Assembly (NCBI GenBank): GCA_040220855.1
Contig: JAVJVZ010000064.1
Span: 25,453 to 89,452, forward strand
Source: JACKNG01 sp040220855
Lineage (GTDB): Bacteria; Pseudomonadota; Gammaproteobacteria; Ga0077536
Direction: 5' to 3'
DNA length: 64,000 nucleotides
In this document: positions 18,617 to 27,644 of the stretch, piece by piece
How positions within the stretch are numbered: position 1 is the stretch's first letter
Layout: each line of letters starts with the position of its first letter
Position numbers and translations under genes: made by a program
Notes under the pieces: model-generated
Told to the model about the DNA's origin: nothing
The model's database searches: none
Seen by the model: the letters and a program-made list of their open reading frames with translations, nothing else

Positions 18617-19663
18617 ATGCACATCTTCGGTTGGGATATCGGCGGCGCCCATCTCAAGGTCGCGCGTCTCGATGCCTCGGGCATGGTCGACCGGGTGCAT
18701 CAGCTCGCTTGCCCGCTGTGGCGCGGCGTTGGTGAGCTGGCACGCGCGGTGCGGCTGATCGAGCAGGATCTCGCCGTCGCCGATGCCGTGCACGCGGTGA
18801 CCATGACCGGTGAACTCTGCGACGTGTTCACCTCGCGCACCGACGGGGTACGGCAGATTCTCGGTGCGTTGGGGCAGCTGCTCGGTGACGGCGCGCGCGT
18901 ACGGGTCTTCGGCGGCTATGCCGGCTGGCTGAGTCCGGTCGAGGCCATCGCAGGCGGGGCGGACGACGTCGCTTCGGCGAACTGGCTCGCACTGGCGGCC
19001 TACGTGGCGGAGCTCGTCGGCGACGGTGTGCTGGTCGACGTCGGCAGCACCACCACGGACATCATTCCCTTCCGCGCGGGCGAAGTGTGTGCGCTGGGAC
19101 GCGACGACGCATCGCGACTCGCCCATGGCGAGCTCGTCTACACGGGCGTTGTACGTACGCCGGTCGCGAGTCTGTGCCGGCAGGTGCCGTTTCGCGGGCG
19201 CTGGCAGCCGCTGGCGGCCGAGTACTTCGCCAACGCGGCCGACGTACATCGCTTGTGCAACACGCTGGCCGACGGCCTCGACCTGATGGAAACGGCCGAC
19301 GGGGCAGGCAAGGACCGGGTGGCCAGCGCGCGGCGGCTCGCACGCATGGTCGGCTGCGACCTCGACCACGGGGTCGCGATCGAGGAGGTCACGGCGCTTG
19401 CACACTACCTCGCGCGCTGCCAGCGCGAGAGCGTCGCTGACGCCCTCGCACTCGTCACCAGCAGCGCCCCGCAGACGCTCGGCAATGTTCCCGTGGTCAG
19501 CGCCGGGGCCGGCGATTTCCTCGTTGGCGCAGTCGCGGCATCCATCGGACGTCCGCTGCGGACCTTCGCCTCGCTGGTGCATGCCGAGCCGGAGGTCGCG
19601 GCTGCCGCCACCGTCGCGGCGCCGGCCGTGGCGGCCGCGCGGCTTGCCTGGATGACGCGTTGA
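18617..19663 (+). CDS. hydantoinase/oxoprolinase-fold protein of the H4MPT pathway
   Basis: At 348 residues it has actin-like ATPase motifs of the hydantoinase A family: FGWDIGGAHLKVARL at the N-terminus (phosphate 1 loop) and VLVDVGSTTTDIIPF near residue 138 (phosphate 2). Homologues are known as H4MPT-linked C1-transfer-pathway proteins in methylotrophs and archaea, with no proven reaction. The ATG at 18617 is chosen because the upstream 18 residues are not family-like. Its TGA overlaps the pabB ATG (TGATG). Confidence 0.85.
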   Translation: MHIFGWDIGGAHLKVARLDASGMVDRVHQLACPLWRGVGELARAVRLIEQDLAVADAVHAVTMTGELCDVFTSRTDGVRQILGALGQLLGDGARVRVFGGYAGWLSPVEAIAGGADDVASANWLALAAYVAELVGDGVLVDVGSTTTDIIPFRAGEVCALGRDDASRLAHGELVYTGVVRTPVASLCRQVPFRGRWQPLAAEYFANAADVHRLCNTLADGLDLMETADGAGKDRVASARRLARMVGCDLDHGVAIEEVTALAHYLARCQRESVADALALVTSSAPQTLGNVPVVSAGAGDFLVGAVAASIGRPLRTFASLVHAEPEVAAAATVAAPAVAAARLAWMTR

Positions 19664-21054
19664 TGCAACCGAGCGCTACGCTTCACGCCATCGAGTACGC
19701 GCCGGATACCGCTGCGCGCCTGCACCGGCTCGCTTCGCAGCCGTGGTTCGTCTTTCTCGACAGCTGCGCGACCAGCGGGCGGGGCGGGCGTTACGACATC
19801 GCGGCCTGGGCACCGCAGGCGACATTGCAGACGCGTGGCGGGAAGACGCTTATCAGCACGTCGGACACGAGCGAGATCTCGGATGCCGATCCGTTCGCGC
19901 TCGTCGCCGCGCATCTCGGGCAGGAACCGCGCCACCCGGAGCTGCCGTTCAGCGGCGGCGCGATCGGCTTGTTCGGCTACGATCTCGGTCGGCACATCGA
20001 GTGCCTGCCGCGCCGCGCGCGGGACGATATCGGCGTGGCCGACATGGCGGTCGGCATCTACGACCGCTGCGTGGTGGTCGATCACCTCCGTGAGCGGGCG
20101 TGGTACGTGGAACGCGGTGCCGATGCCGAGCAGGTCGCGCTCGACCTCGCACGGCTCGAACTCCCGCGTACGCTCACCCCGGCGGCGATCAGCAGCAATT
20201 TCCTGGTGACTTCGAATGTGCGCCCGGACATCACGTTCGCCGATTACGCCGCCGCGTTTGCGCGCATCGAGCGCTACATCCGAGGCGGTGACTGCTACCA
20301 GGTCAATTATGCCCAGCGCTTCAGCGCGACCGCGAGCGGCGACCCGTGGGATGCCTACCAGCGTCTGCGCCTGCTCAATGGCGCGCCCTTCGCCGCCTTC
20401 ATGCGGCTGCCGGATGCCGCGGTGCTCAGCTCGTCGCCCGAGCGCTTCATCGAGGTGCGTGGAGATGTTGTCGAAACGCGCCCGATCAAGGGCACGCGCG
20501 GACGTTCGCGCGACTCCGCGCGAGACCGTGCGCTTGCCGCTGAACTCGCCGCGAGCGTGAAGGATCGCGCCGAGAACGTGATGATTGTCGACCTGCTGCG
20601 CAACGATATCGGCAAGACCTGCGAGACGGGTTCGGTCTGCGTTCCACACCTGTTCGAAGTCGAGACCTATGCACGCGTGCATCACCTGGTCAGCACAGTC
20701 CGTGGGCGCCTGCGCCCCGGCACTGGCCCGCTCGAACTCCTGCGCGGCTGTTTCCCTGGCGGTTCCATCACCGGCGCACCCAAGCTGCGGGCGATGGAAA
20801 TCATCGAAGAACTCGAGCCGACGCGGCGCAACGTCTATTGCGGCTCGCTGGGCTACGTGTCGCACGATGGCCAGATGGACACTAATATTGCCATCCGCAC
20901 GCTGCTCTACACCGACGGACGACTCTACTGCTGGGCCGGGGGAGGCATCGTGGTCGACTCGGTGCTCGAGGACGAGTACCAGGAGTCACTCGACAAGGCG
21001 GCCGCCATGCTGAGCTTGTTCGCAGATGCCGAAACCCTGCACCTGGGTCGTTAA
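19663..21054 (+). CDS. pabB: aminodeoxychorismate synthase component I
   Basis: The 463-residue chorismate-binding enzyme converts chorismate plus ammonia to 4-amino-4-deoxychorismate, the precursor of p-aminobenzoate. It has the conserved GDCYQVNYAQRF, RPIKGTRGR (the PIKGT lysine typical of PabB), VMIVDLLRNDIG, PGGSITGAPKLRAMEIIEEL and GGGIVVDSVLEDEYQE. pABA feeds both folate and the MptG reaction; placement among H4MPT genes suggests a dedicated supply. No pabA or pabC is visible nearby. The ATG at 19663 overlaps the previous stop. Confidence 0.93.
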   Translation: MQPSATLHAIEYAPDTAARLHRLASQPWFVFLDSCATSGRGGRYDIAAWAPQATLQTRGGKTLISTSDTSEISDADPFALVAAHLGQEPRHPELPFSGGAIGLFGYDLGRHIECLPRRARDDIGVADMAVGIYDRCVVVDHLRERAWYVERGADAEQVALDLARLELPRTLTPAAISSNFLVTSNVRPDITFADYAAAFARIERYIRGGDCYQVNYAQRFSATASGDPWDAYQRLRLLNGAPFAAFMRLPDAAVLSSSPERFIEVRGDVVETRPIKGTRGRSRDSARDRALAAELAASVKDRAENVMIVDLLRNDIGKTCETGSVCVPHLFEVETYARVHHLVSTVRGRLRPGTGPLELLRGCFPGGSITGAPKLRAMEIIEELEPTRRNVYCGSLGYVSHDGQMDTNIAIRTLLYTDGRLYCWAGGGIVVDSVLEDEYQESLDKAAAMLSLFADAETLHLGR

Positions 21055-21658
21055 GCTCGGCGGCTCCTTGATCCACGATGTCAGCTTCGCGCGCTGGCTC
21101 GCGGCGTGCGCGGCGCCGGGAGGTGCACGCTGCGTGGTGGTGGTCGGCGGCGGTCCGGCGGCCGACGAAGTGCGCGCGCTGCACGCGCGCTGGCGCTTCG
21201 ATGAAGGGCTCGCCCACGCACTCGCCATCGACGCGATGCGGCTCAACGCGCGGGTCGCGCACGCGCTTGCACCGTCGTTGCAACGGTTCGCGCGGACACT
21301 GCCCGATGGACAGGGAGGGGCGCTGTGGTCACCCCTGGACGACTGTTCCTGGCTCGGTGTGCCGGCGAACTGGACGGTCACCTCGGACAGCCTCGCGGTG
21401 GCGCTCGCCGACGTGCTCGGCGTGGACGCGGTGTACCTGGTCAAGTCGCGCGCGGATCTCGCGGCCGTCGACGCCGATGTCGACGCCTGTGCTGCGGACG
21501 GCCTGGTCGACACGTACCTGCCGTGCCTGCTACGGCATGTGCGAGTGCCGGTGTTCGCGCTGTCCCGCGGGGCGTTGGTGCGGTTCGAGCGCGCGCGCGG
21601 TGACTCGCAGCTCTGTGGCATGCGCCTGCTCGCCGGCGCAGCCGGGCGGGGGACGTAG
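21026..21658 (+). CDS. amino-acid-kinase-fold protein (MfnE-like) of the C1 cluster
   Basis: A 210-residue member of the aspartate/glutamate/uridylate kinase superfamily: VVKLGGSLIHD at the N-terminus, VVVVGGGPAADEVR, and VTSDSLAVALADVLGVDAVYLVKS, with the acidic nucleotide-binding segment. The archaeal relative MfnE phosphorylates (aminomethyl)furan-methyl phosphate in methanofuran synthesis. An equivalent role in methylofuran synthesis is likely but inferred. It overlaps pabB by 29 nt, so the pair is translationally coupled. Confidence 0.83.
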   Translation: MPKPCTWVVKLGGSLIHDVSFARWLAACAAPGGARCVVVVGGGPAADEVRALHARWRFDEGLAHALAIDAMRLNARVAHALAPSLQRFARTLPDGQGGALWSPLDDCSWLGVPANWTVTSDSLAVALADVLGVDAVYLVKSRADLAAVDADVDACAADGLVDTYLPCLLRHVRVPVFALSRGALVRFERARGDSQLCGMRLLAGAAGRGT

Positions 21659-21753
21659 CGCGCAGTCGCCGGAACCCGGCCGGCCCCGGGCTAAAGGCGG
21701 CGCAGTGTCCAGCCGCTAGGGACCCCAATGGATTCCTCGCGGAGGAGGACCTC

Positions 21754-22935
21754 ATGCGCGCCCTGTACGAAAAGCTCGCAATCAAGCACCAGATGTACCT
21801 GCTGGCGGCGCTCGGTGCCATGACCGGTGCGACGGTGCTGACGGTCGTGTGGTTCGGTCACAGCAAAGACCTGGCCATCGCCGCCATCGTCGTTGGCCTC
21901 GCTGTCCAGTTCTCTGCCGCCCACCTGTTCGGACGCCGCTGTGGCCGCCGCGCGGAGTCGATCGTCGGCGCCCAGCACGCGCTCGCCGAAGGGAACCTGG
22001 CCCATCGGGTACGTCTCGACGGGCGCGACGAGTTCGCCTGGATGGCCTGGGAGTACGGTAATGCGCGCAAGCGCGTCGCCGGGATCATCAACGGCATGGT
22101 CGAGAGTGCAGGCCAACTCGCGGTCGCCGCTTCCCAGCTCGACGTCGTGACCGGGCAGACACGTGACGCGACGCGGCGTCAGAGCGACGAACTGGAGCAG
22201 ATCTCGGCCGCGATGCACCAGGTCTCCTCGGCCGTCGACGACGTTGCCGGCCATGCGCACCGCGCCGCGGATGCCGCGGTGCAGGCCGATTCACAGTCGC
22301 GCCACGGCCTCGAAGTCGTCAAGGCCTCGCAGGCGACCATCGACGAACTGGCCGCCGAGGTTGGCACCACTGCCGAATTGATCGGCGCGGTCAAGGCCAA
22401 CAGTCTCAACATCGGCACCGTGCTCGACGTCATTCGCGGCATCGCCGAGCAGACCAATCTGCTGGCGCTGAACGCCGCCATCGAGGCGGCGCGTGCCGGC
22501 GAGCAGGGCCGCGGCTTTGCCGTCGTCGCCGACGAAGTCCGTAGCCTCGCTAGCCGCACGCAGCAGTCGACGCAGGAGATCCACGACATGATCGAGCGCC
22601 TGCAGGCCGGTGCCAACCAGGCCGCGGAAGCCATGGAGCATGGCCGTCAGCGCGCCGAGGCGACTGTACAGCAGGCCAACGAAGCGGCCGAGTCGCTCGC
22701 CGCGATCGTCTCCGAGGTCAATAACATCCGCGGCATGAACGTGCAGATCGCGGAGGTTGCCGAAGAGCAACGCAGTGCGGCGGCGAGCATCAATTCGAAC
22801 ATCGACAACATCACCCGTATCGCCGGCGAGACGTCGAGCAGCTCGGCGCAGATCGCATCGTCGAGTGACGACCTGGCGGTACTCGCCAAGCGCCTTCAAG
22901 GGGCCGTCGAGCAATTCGCCATCGACGCCGCCTGA
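21754..22935 (+). CDS. methyl-accepting chemotaxis protein
   Basis: This 393-residue receptor has two closely spaced membrane segments (about 13-33 and 39-59) with almost no periplasmic loop, a short HAMP-like linker, and a full signalling domain including the hairpin tip GIAEQTNLLALNAAIEAARAGEQGRGFAVVADEVRSLA (quoted in parts: EQTNLLALNAA, GEQGRGFAVVADE). It lacks an external sensor domain, so it probably senses membrane or cytoplasmic state or relies on a partner. Good RBS (GGAGGAGG) upstream. Not obviously part of the C1 operon. Confidence 0.92.
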   Translation: MRALYEKLAIKHQMYLLAALGAMTGATVLTVVWFGHSKDLAIAAIVVGLAVQFSAAHLFGRRCGRRAESIVGAQHALAEGNLAHRVRLDGRDEFAWMAWEYGNARKRVAGIINGMVESAGQLAVAASQLDVVTGQTRDATRRQSDELEQISAAMHQVSSAVDDVAGHAHRAADAAVQADSQSRHGLEVVKASQATIDELAAEVGTTAELIGAVKANSLNIGTVLDVIRGIAEQTNLLALNAAIEAARAGEQGRGFAVVADEVRSLASRTQQSTQEIHDMIERLQAGANQAAEAMEHGRQRAEATVQQANEAAESLAAIVSEVNNIRGMNVQIAEVAEEQRSAAASINSNIDNITRIAGETSSSSAQIASSSDDLAVLAKRLQGAVEQFAIDAA

Positions 22936-23034
22936 ACACATCGCCAGACGACCGTGGTCGCGGTGTCAGAATAAGGCAGCGCGGGCGCTCGCGGTGGTCT
23001 TGCGCGCCTGGTCTCTCGTCGGATGATTAAAGGA

Positions 23035-23062
23035 GGCCGGCGGGGCAGCTTCCCCGCCGGCC
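23035..23062 (-). terminator. terminator of nrdAB
   Basis: A perfect 11-bp stem (GGCCGGCGGGG / CCCCGCCGGCC, 6-nt loop) lies about 50 nt past the nrdB stop. On the minus strand it is followed by TCCTTTAATC, a short U-containing tail. On the plus strand it could also limit read-through from the chemoreceptor gene. Confidence 0.65.
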
Positions 23063-23112
23063 AATGCAGCGCTTCCTAGCTCCCATGCGAGGAGGTCTGG
23101 TCTAATGCCCAA

Positions 23113-24399
23113 TTAGTCCCAGCTAAGAGCGCCGCCTGTCTGGTACTCGGTGACTCGCGTCTCGAAGAAGTTCTTCTCCTTCTTGAGGTCGATCACCTCG
23201 CTCATCCAGGGGAACGGGTTGCTCGCGCCCGGGTATTGCTCCGGCAGACCAATCTGCGCGCAGCGCCGGTTGGCGATGAAGCCGAGGTAATCCTCGAACA
23301 TGTTTGCGTTGAGGCCGAGTACGCCGCGCGGCATGGTGTCGTGGGCGTAGGCCACTTCGAGCTCCACCGCTTCGCGAACGATGCCGACCATCTGGCGCTG
23401 GAAGGCTTCCGTCCACAGGTGCGGATTCTCGACCTTGATCTGGTTGATCACGTCGATGCCGAAGTTCATGTGCATCGACTCGTCGCGCAGGATGTACTGG
23501 AACTGCTCGGCGACACCGGTCATCTTGTTGCGCCTGCCCATCGACAGGATCTGCACGAAGCCGACGTAAAAGAAGATGCCTTCGAACACCACGTAGAAGG
23601 CGATGAGGTCGCGCAGCAGGCGCTGATCGGTCTCCAGGGTGCCCGTGTTGAAGGTCGGGTCGCCGAGGCTCTCGGTGAACTGCATCGCCCACGAAGCCTT
23701 GTTGTGCACGGACGGCACTTCCCGGTACATGTTGAAGATCTCGGCCTCGTCCAGGCCCAGGCTCTCGATGCAGTACTGGTAGGCGTGGGTGTGCAGGGCT
23801 TCCTCGAAAGCCTGGCGCAGCAGGTACTGGCGGCACTCGGGGTTGGTGACCAGGCGGTAGACGGCGAGCACGAGGTTGTTCGCGACCAGCGAATCCGCGG
23901 TCGAGAAGAAGCCGAGATTGCGCTTGATGATGGTGCGCTCGTCGCCGGTCAGCCCGTTCGGGTCCTTCCACAGGGCGATGTCCGCATTCATGTTGATTTC
24001 CTGCGGCATCCAGTGGTTGGCGCAGGCATCGAGGTATTTCTGCCAGGCCCACTTGTACTTGAAGGGCACGAGCTGGTTGAGGTCGGCCCGGCAGTTGATC
24101 ATCTTCTTGTCATCGACGGCGATGCGCCGCGCGCCGAACTCGACTTCCTCGAGGCCGGTAACGCCGTGTTCGGTGTCGTCGTCGGCTTCGATAATGGCCG
24201 GCGCCGGCGCGCTCACCGGGGTGGCGCCGTCGTGCAGCGTGGCCGCACGCGGCGGCACCGTCGCGACGTCCGCTGCCGGCGGTGCGCTGCGTTCGGCGCG
24301 TTCGACCGCCGCGAGTGCCTCGGTGGCCAGCATCGCGCGGGTCTCGCGCGTCGTGCTGTCGGCCTTGAATGGTGCAATGGGATCGTCCCAATCGAGCAT
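23113..24399 (-). CDS. nrdB: ribonucleoside-diphosphate reductase, beta subunit (class Ia)
   Basis: The 428-residue radical-generating subunit. The di-iron and tyrosyl radical site is intact: FEEALHTHAYQYC carries Glu, His and the radical Tyr (ExxHTHAY), with FEGIFFYVGF and ILRDESMHMNFG supplying the later ligands. The N-terminal about 85 residues are an Ala/Pro-rich extension without homology to the core. The ATG at 24399 is preferred over 24417 because GGGGGA precedes it by about 6 nt. It lies 52 nt after nrdA and is co-transcribed. Confidence 0.95.
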   Translation of the reverse strand: MLDWDDPIAPFKADSTTRETRAMLATEALAAVERAERSAPPAADVATVPPRAATLHDGATPVSAPAPAIIEADDDTEHGVTGLEEVEFGARRIAVDDKKMINCRADLNQLVPFKYKWAWQKYLDACANHWMPQEINMNADIALWKDPNGLTGDERTIIKRNLGFFSTADSLVANNLVLAVYRLVTNPECRQYLLRQAFEEALHTHAYQYCIESLGLDEAEIFNMYREVPSVHNKASWAMQFTESLGDPTFNTGTLETDQRLLRDLIAFYVVFEGIFFYVGFVQILSMGRRNKMTGVAEQFQYILRDESMHMNFGIDVINQIKVENPHLWTEAFQRQMVGIVREAVELEVAYAHDTMPRGVLGLNANMFEDYLGFIANRRCAQIGLPEQYPGASNPFPWMSEVIDLKKEKNFFETRVTEYQTGGALSWD

Positions 24400-24451
24400 T
24401 TTCGTCCCCCTGGTCATCGGCTTCGGTTCACCCGCTGTCGTCGCACCTGCT

Positions 24452-27334
24452 CTACTGGCAGGCTTCGCAGTCGGGATCGAGGATGGAGCACACCTTCGGT
24501 GCGTCGCTGGCCTCGGTGGGTGCTTGTTGCACGGCGTTCAGCTTGCCGTCGGCGAGCGTGCTCTTCTCGACGTGCGTCGCGCCCATGGTGCGCAGGTAAT
24601 AGGTCGTCTTGAGGCCGCGTACCCACGCGAGCTTGTACAGGTTGTCGAGCTTGCTGCCGCTCGGCTGCGCCATGTAGAGATTCAGCGACTGCGCCTGGTC
24701 GAGCCATTTCTGGCGGCGCGAGCCGGCTTCGACCAGCCAGCGCGGATCGATCTCGAAGGCGGTTGCGTAGAGCGCCTTGAGGTCGGCCGGGATGCGGTCG
24801 ATCTGCGCCACGCTGCCAACGTAGTACTTGAGATCGTTGACCATCACTTCGTCCCACAGGCGACGTTGCTTGAGATCGTCGACGAGGTACATGTTGACCA
24901 CCGTGAAGTCACCGGACAGGTTCGATTTCACGAACAGGTTCTGGTAGGTCGGCTCGATTGACTGGCTGACACCGCAGATGTTGGAGATGGTCGCGGTCGG
25001 CGCGATCGCCATGGTGTTCGAGTTACGCATGCCGACGCGGGTAACACGCTCGCGCAATGCTTCCCAGTCGAGGGTGGTTTCGCGGTTCATCTCGAGGTAG
25101 CCGCCACGGCCTTCGGCGAGCAGATCGATGGAGTCGTGCGGCAGCACGCCCTTGCTCCACAGCGAGCCCTCGAAGCTCGGGTATACGCCGCGCTCCTCGG
25201 CGAGTTCCGTGGAGGCCTTGATGGCGCAGTAGCTGACCGCTTCCATCGAGCGGTCGGCGAAGGTAATCGCCTCCTCCGACGCGTACGGCAGGCGCAACCG
25301 GTAGAGCGCGTCCTGAAAGCCCATGATGCCGAGGCCGACCGGACGATGGCGCAGGTTGGCCGCACGCGCAGTCGGCACGCTGTAGTAGTTGTAGTCGATG
25401 ACGTTGTCGAGCATGCGCATCGCGGTGCCGATGGTGCGCTCGAGCTTGGCCACGTCGAGCCCGCCCTCGCCGACATGCTGGGCGAGGTTGATCGAGCCGA
25501 GATTGCACACCGCGATCTCCTGGCCGGCCGCGGTGTTCAGCGTGATCTCGGTGCACAGGTTGGAGCTGTGCACGACGCCGATGTGCTGCTGCGGGGAGCG
25601 CAGGTTGATGGCGTCCTTGAAGGTCACCCACGGGTGTCCCGTCTCGAACAGCATGCCGAGCATCTTGCGCCACAGGTCGACTGCGCGCAGTCGCTTGACG
25701 TTGCGGATCTCGCCGCGTGACGCCTTGTCCTCGTACTGCGTGTAGAGGCGTTCGAACTCGGCACCGTAGGCGTCGTGGAGGTCGGGAACCTCGTCGGGCG
25801 AGAAAAGCGTCCACTGGCCGTCCTCGACGACGCGCTTCATGAACAGATCGGGCACCCAGTTGGCGGTGTTCATGTCGTGGGTGCGACGGCGGTCGTCGCC
25901 GGTGTTCTTGCGCAGCTCGAGGAACTCCTCGATGTCCATGTGCCAGGTTTCGAGGTAGGCGCACATCGCACCCTTGCGCTTGCCGCCCTGGTTGACTGCC
26001 ACCGCGGTGTCATTGGCGACCTTGAGGAAGGGCACCACGCCCTGTGACTTGCCGTTGGTCCCCTTGATGTGTGCACCCATGCCTCGTACCGGGGTCCAGT
26101 CGTTGCCGAGACCGCCGGCAAACTTGGACAGCAGGGCATCGTCGCGGATGGCACTGAAGATGCCGTCGAGATCGTCGGGTACGGTGGTCAGGTAGCACGA
26201 CGACAGCTGCGGACGCAGCGTGCCGGAGTTGAACAGCGTCGGCGTCGAGCTCATGAAGTCGAACGAGGAGAGCAGGTCATAGAACTGGATGGTCCATTTT
26301 TCCGGCTCGATCTCGTTGATCGCGAGGCCCATGGCAACGCGCATGAAGAAGGCCTGGGGCAGCTCGAAGCGAGTGCCGTGGCTCTGCAGGAAGTAGCGGT
26401 CGTAGAGCGTCTGCAGGCCGAGGTAGTTGAACTGGAAATCGCGTTCCGGCTTGATCGCTGCGCCGAGGCGCTTGAGATCGTAGTTGCCGAGGCGCGGGTC
26501 CATCAGCTCGAGGTCGATGGCGCGCTTGATGTAGCCTTCGAAGTAGAGCGGGTAGCGCTCGCCCATCTCCTCCTGCGTGGCTTCGTCGCGGCGGCCGCTG
26601 ACGAAGCTGAGCGCTTCCTGGCGCAGCGTGTCGAGTAGCAGGCGGGCGGCGACGTAGGTGTAGTCCGGCTCGCGCTCGATGAAGGTCCGTGCGCTCATCG
26701 TGGCGGCGCGGGCAACGTCGGCCTCGGCGACGCCGTCGAACAGCTGGCGCAGGGTCTCGTCGATGATCGCCGTGGCGTCGGCCGCAGCGATGTCGGCACA
26801 GGCTTCCTCGACGACCTTGCGCAGCCGGTTCTCGTCGAGCGGAGCACTGGTACCGTCGGGCTTGCTCACGCTGATGGTGCTGCTGCGCGCGACCGCCGGG
26901 CGCGCCGCCTCGGCGGCCTTGCGCTCGCGTGCGCGCTCCTCGCGATAGAGCACGTAGGAGCGCGCGACCTTGTGCTCGCCGGCGCGCATCAGCGCGAGTT
27001 CGACGTAATCCTGGATGTCCTCGATATGCACCGCGCCGCCGATCGGCATGCTGCGCGTGACGCCGCCGACGACCTGCTCGGTGATCGCGTCGACGAGGCG
27101 GTGGATACGTGTCGACGCCGCCGCGTTGCCGCCTTCGACGGCGAGGAAGGCCTTGGTGATCGCGACTTTGATCTTGTTGCCATCGAAGGTCGTGACCTTG
27201 CCGTTGCGCCGGATGACCCGGTAACCGTCCGGGGCGGTGGCCGCGATTTCCGCGCGCATCTCGCTGGCGCTCGTACTCGGCGCCCCCTGCGCCGGGGTCG
27301 ATTCTGTGCTGGCGACGGCGTGGTCGAATTCCAT
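24452..27334 (-). CDS. nrdA: ribonucleoside-diphosphate reductase, alpha subunit (class Ia)
   Basis: The 960-residue catalytic subunit reduces NDPs to dNDPs. It has an N-terminal ATP-cone (VIRRNGKVTTFDGNKIKVAI, about residue 39) and what looks like a second cone (about residues 133-225, starting ISVSKPDG). The active-site Cys lie in LSSCYLTT and SNLCTEITLN, and the C-terminal redox pair is CEAC four residues from the end. The ATG has AGGAGG 6 nt upstream. Expression is expected to be controlled by NrdR from the paired boxes upstream. Confidence 0.96.
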   Translation of the reverse strand: MEFDHAVASTESTPAQGAPSTSASEMRAEIAATAPDGYRVIRRNGKVTTFDGNKIKVAITKAFLAVEGGNAAASTRIHRLVDAITEQVVGGVTRSMPIGGAVHIEDIQDYVELALMRAGEHKVARSYVLYREERARERKAAEAARPAVARSSTISVSKPDGTSAPLDENRLRKVVEEACADIAAADATAIIDETLRQLFDGVAEADVARAATMSARTFIEREPDYTYVAARLLLDTLRQEALSFVSGRRDEATQEEMGERYPLYFEGYIKRAIDLELMDPRLGNYDLKRLGAAIKPERDFQFNYLGLQTLYDRYFLQSHGTRFELPQAFFMRVAMGLAINEIEPEKWTIQFYDLLSSFDFMSSTPTLFNSGTLRPQLSSCYLTTVPDDLDGIFSAIRDDALLSKFAGGLGNDWTPVRGMGAHIKGTNGKSQGVVPFLKVANDTAVAVNQGGKRKGAMCAYLETWHMDIEEFLELRKNTGDDRRRTHDMNTANWVPDLFMKRVVEDGQWTLFSPDEVPDLHDAYGAEFERLYTQYEDKASRGEIRNVKRLRAVDLWRKMLGMLFETGHPWVTFKDAINLRSPQQHIGVVHSSNLCTEITLNTAAGQEIAVCNLGSINLAQHVGEGGLDVAKLERTIGTAMRMLDNVIDYNYYSVPTARAANLRHRPVGLGIMGFQDALYRLRLPYASEEAITFADRSMEAVSYCAIKASTELAEERGVYPSFEGSLWSKGVLPHDSIDLLAEGRGGYLEMNRETTLDWEALRERVTRVGMRNSNTMAIAPTATISNICGVSQSIEPTYQNLFVKSNLSGDFTVVNMYLVDDLKQRRLWDEVMVNDLKYYVGSVAQIDRIPADLKALYATAFEIDPRWLVEAGSRRQKWLDQAQSLNLYMAQPSGSKLDNLYKLAWVRGLKTTYYLRTMGATHVEKSTLADGKLNAVQQAPTEASDAPKVCSILDPDCEACQ

Positions 27335-27435
27335 GGCCCCTCCTGAATGCTGCTGGCTGGATAGTGCTGGCTGCGCAGGCGTTTCTTGCGTGTCGCCTGG
27401 TCGTTATGTGGCGCGATGCGCGTGCTCGCTGAAGA

Positions 27436-27451
27436 CCACAATAGGATGTGG
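27436..27451. promoter_or_regulatory. NrdR box 1 (promoter-proximal to nrdA)
   Basis: The 16-mer CCACAATAGGATGTGG matches the NrdR consensus acaCwAtATaTwGtgt at about 11 of 16 positions and retains the inverted CAC/GTG ends. Its start is exactly 31 bp from that of box 2, the three-helical-turn spacing typical of NrdR operator pairs. It overlaps the predicted nrdA transcription start. Confidence 0.7.
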
Positions 27452-27456
27452 CAGTG

Positions 27457-27485
27457 ATTTAATCAACCACTAGATGATGTGTAAA
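27457..27485 (-). promoter_or_regulatory. nrdAB promoter
   Basis: On the minus strand TTTACA (27480-27485) and TTAAAT (27457-27462) are separated by 17 nt, a near-consensus sigma-70 promoter. Transcription would start around 27450, giving a leader of about 115 nt before nrdA. The rest of the nrdA to phosphodiesterase gap (27335-27644) shows no gene. Confidence 0.65.
27467..27482. promoter_or_regulatory. NrdR box 2 (in the nrdA promoter spacer)
   Basis: The 16-mer CCACTAGATGATGTGT matches the NrdR consensus at about 12 of 16 positions. It lies in the spacer of the predicted nrdA promoter and touches its -35, so binding should block RNA polymerase. It is 31 bp from box 1. Confidence 0.75.
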
Positions 27486-27644
27486 GCCTGTGCGCTAATG
27501 CGGTGAAAACCCTGCGCAAGTCGGGTACAAGCTGGGGATAAAATCGCGATCGCGAACGCAATCAGACACTTGGCGCGGGCGCGCCGGACGCGTCCACGTC
27601 ACCGCCCAGGAGCGGCCGCCAATGCGGCCCGAGGAGGCCCCCCC

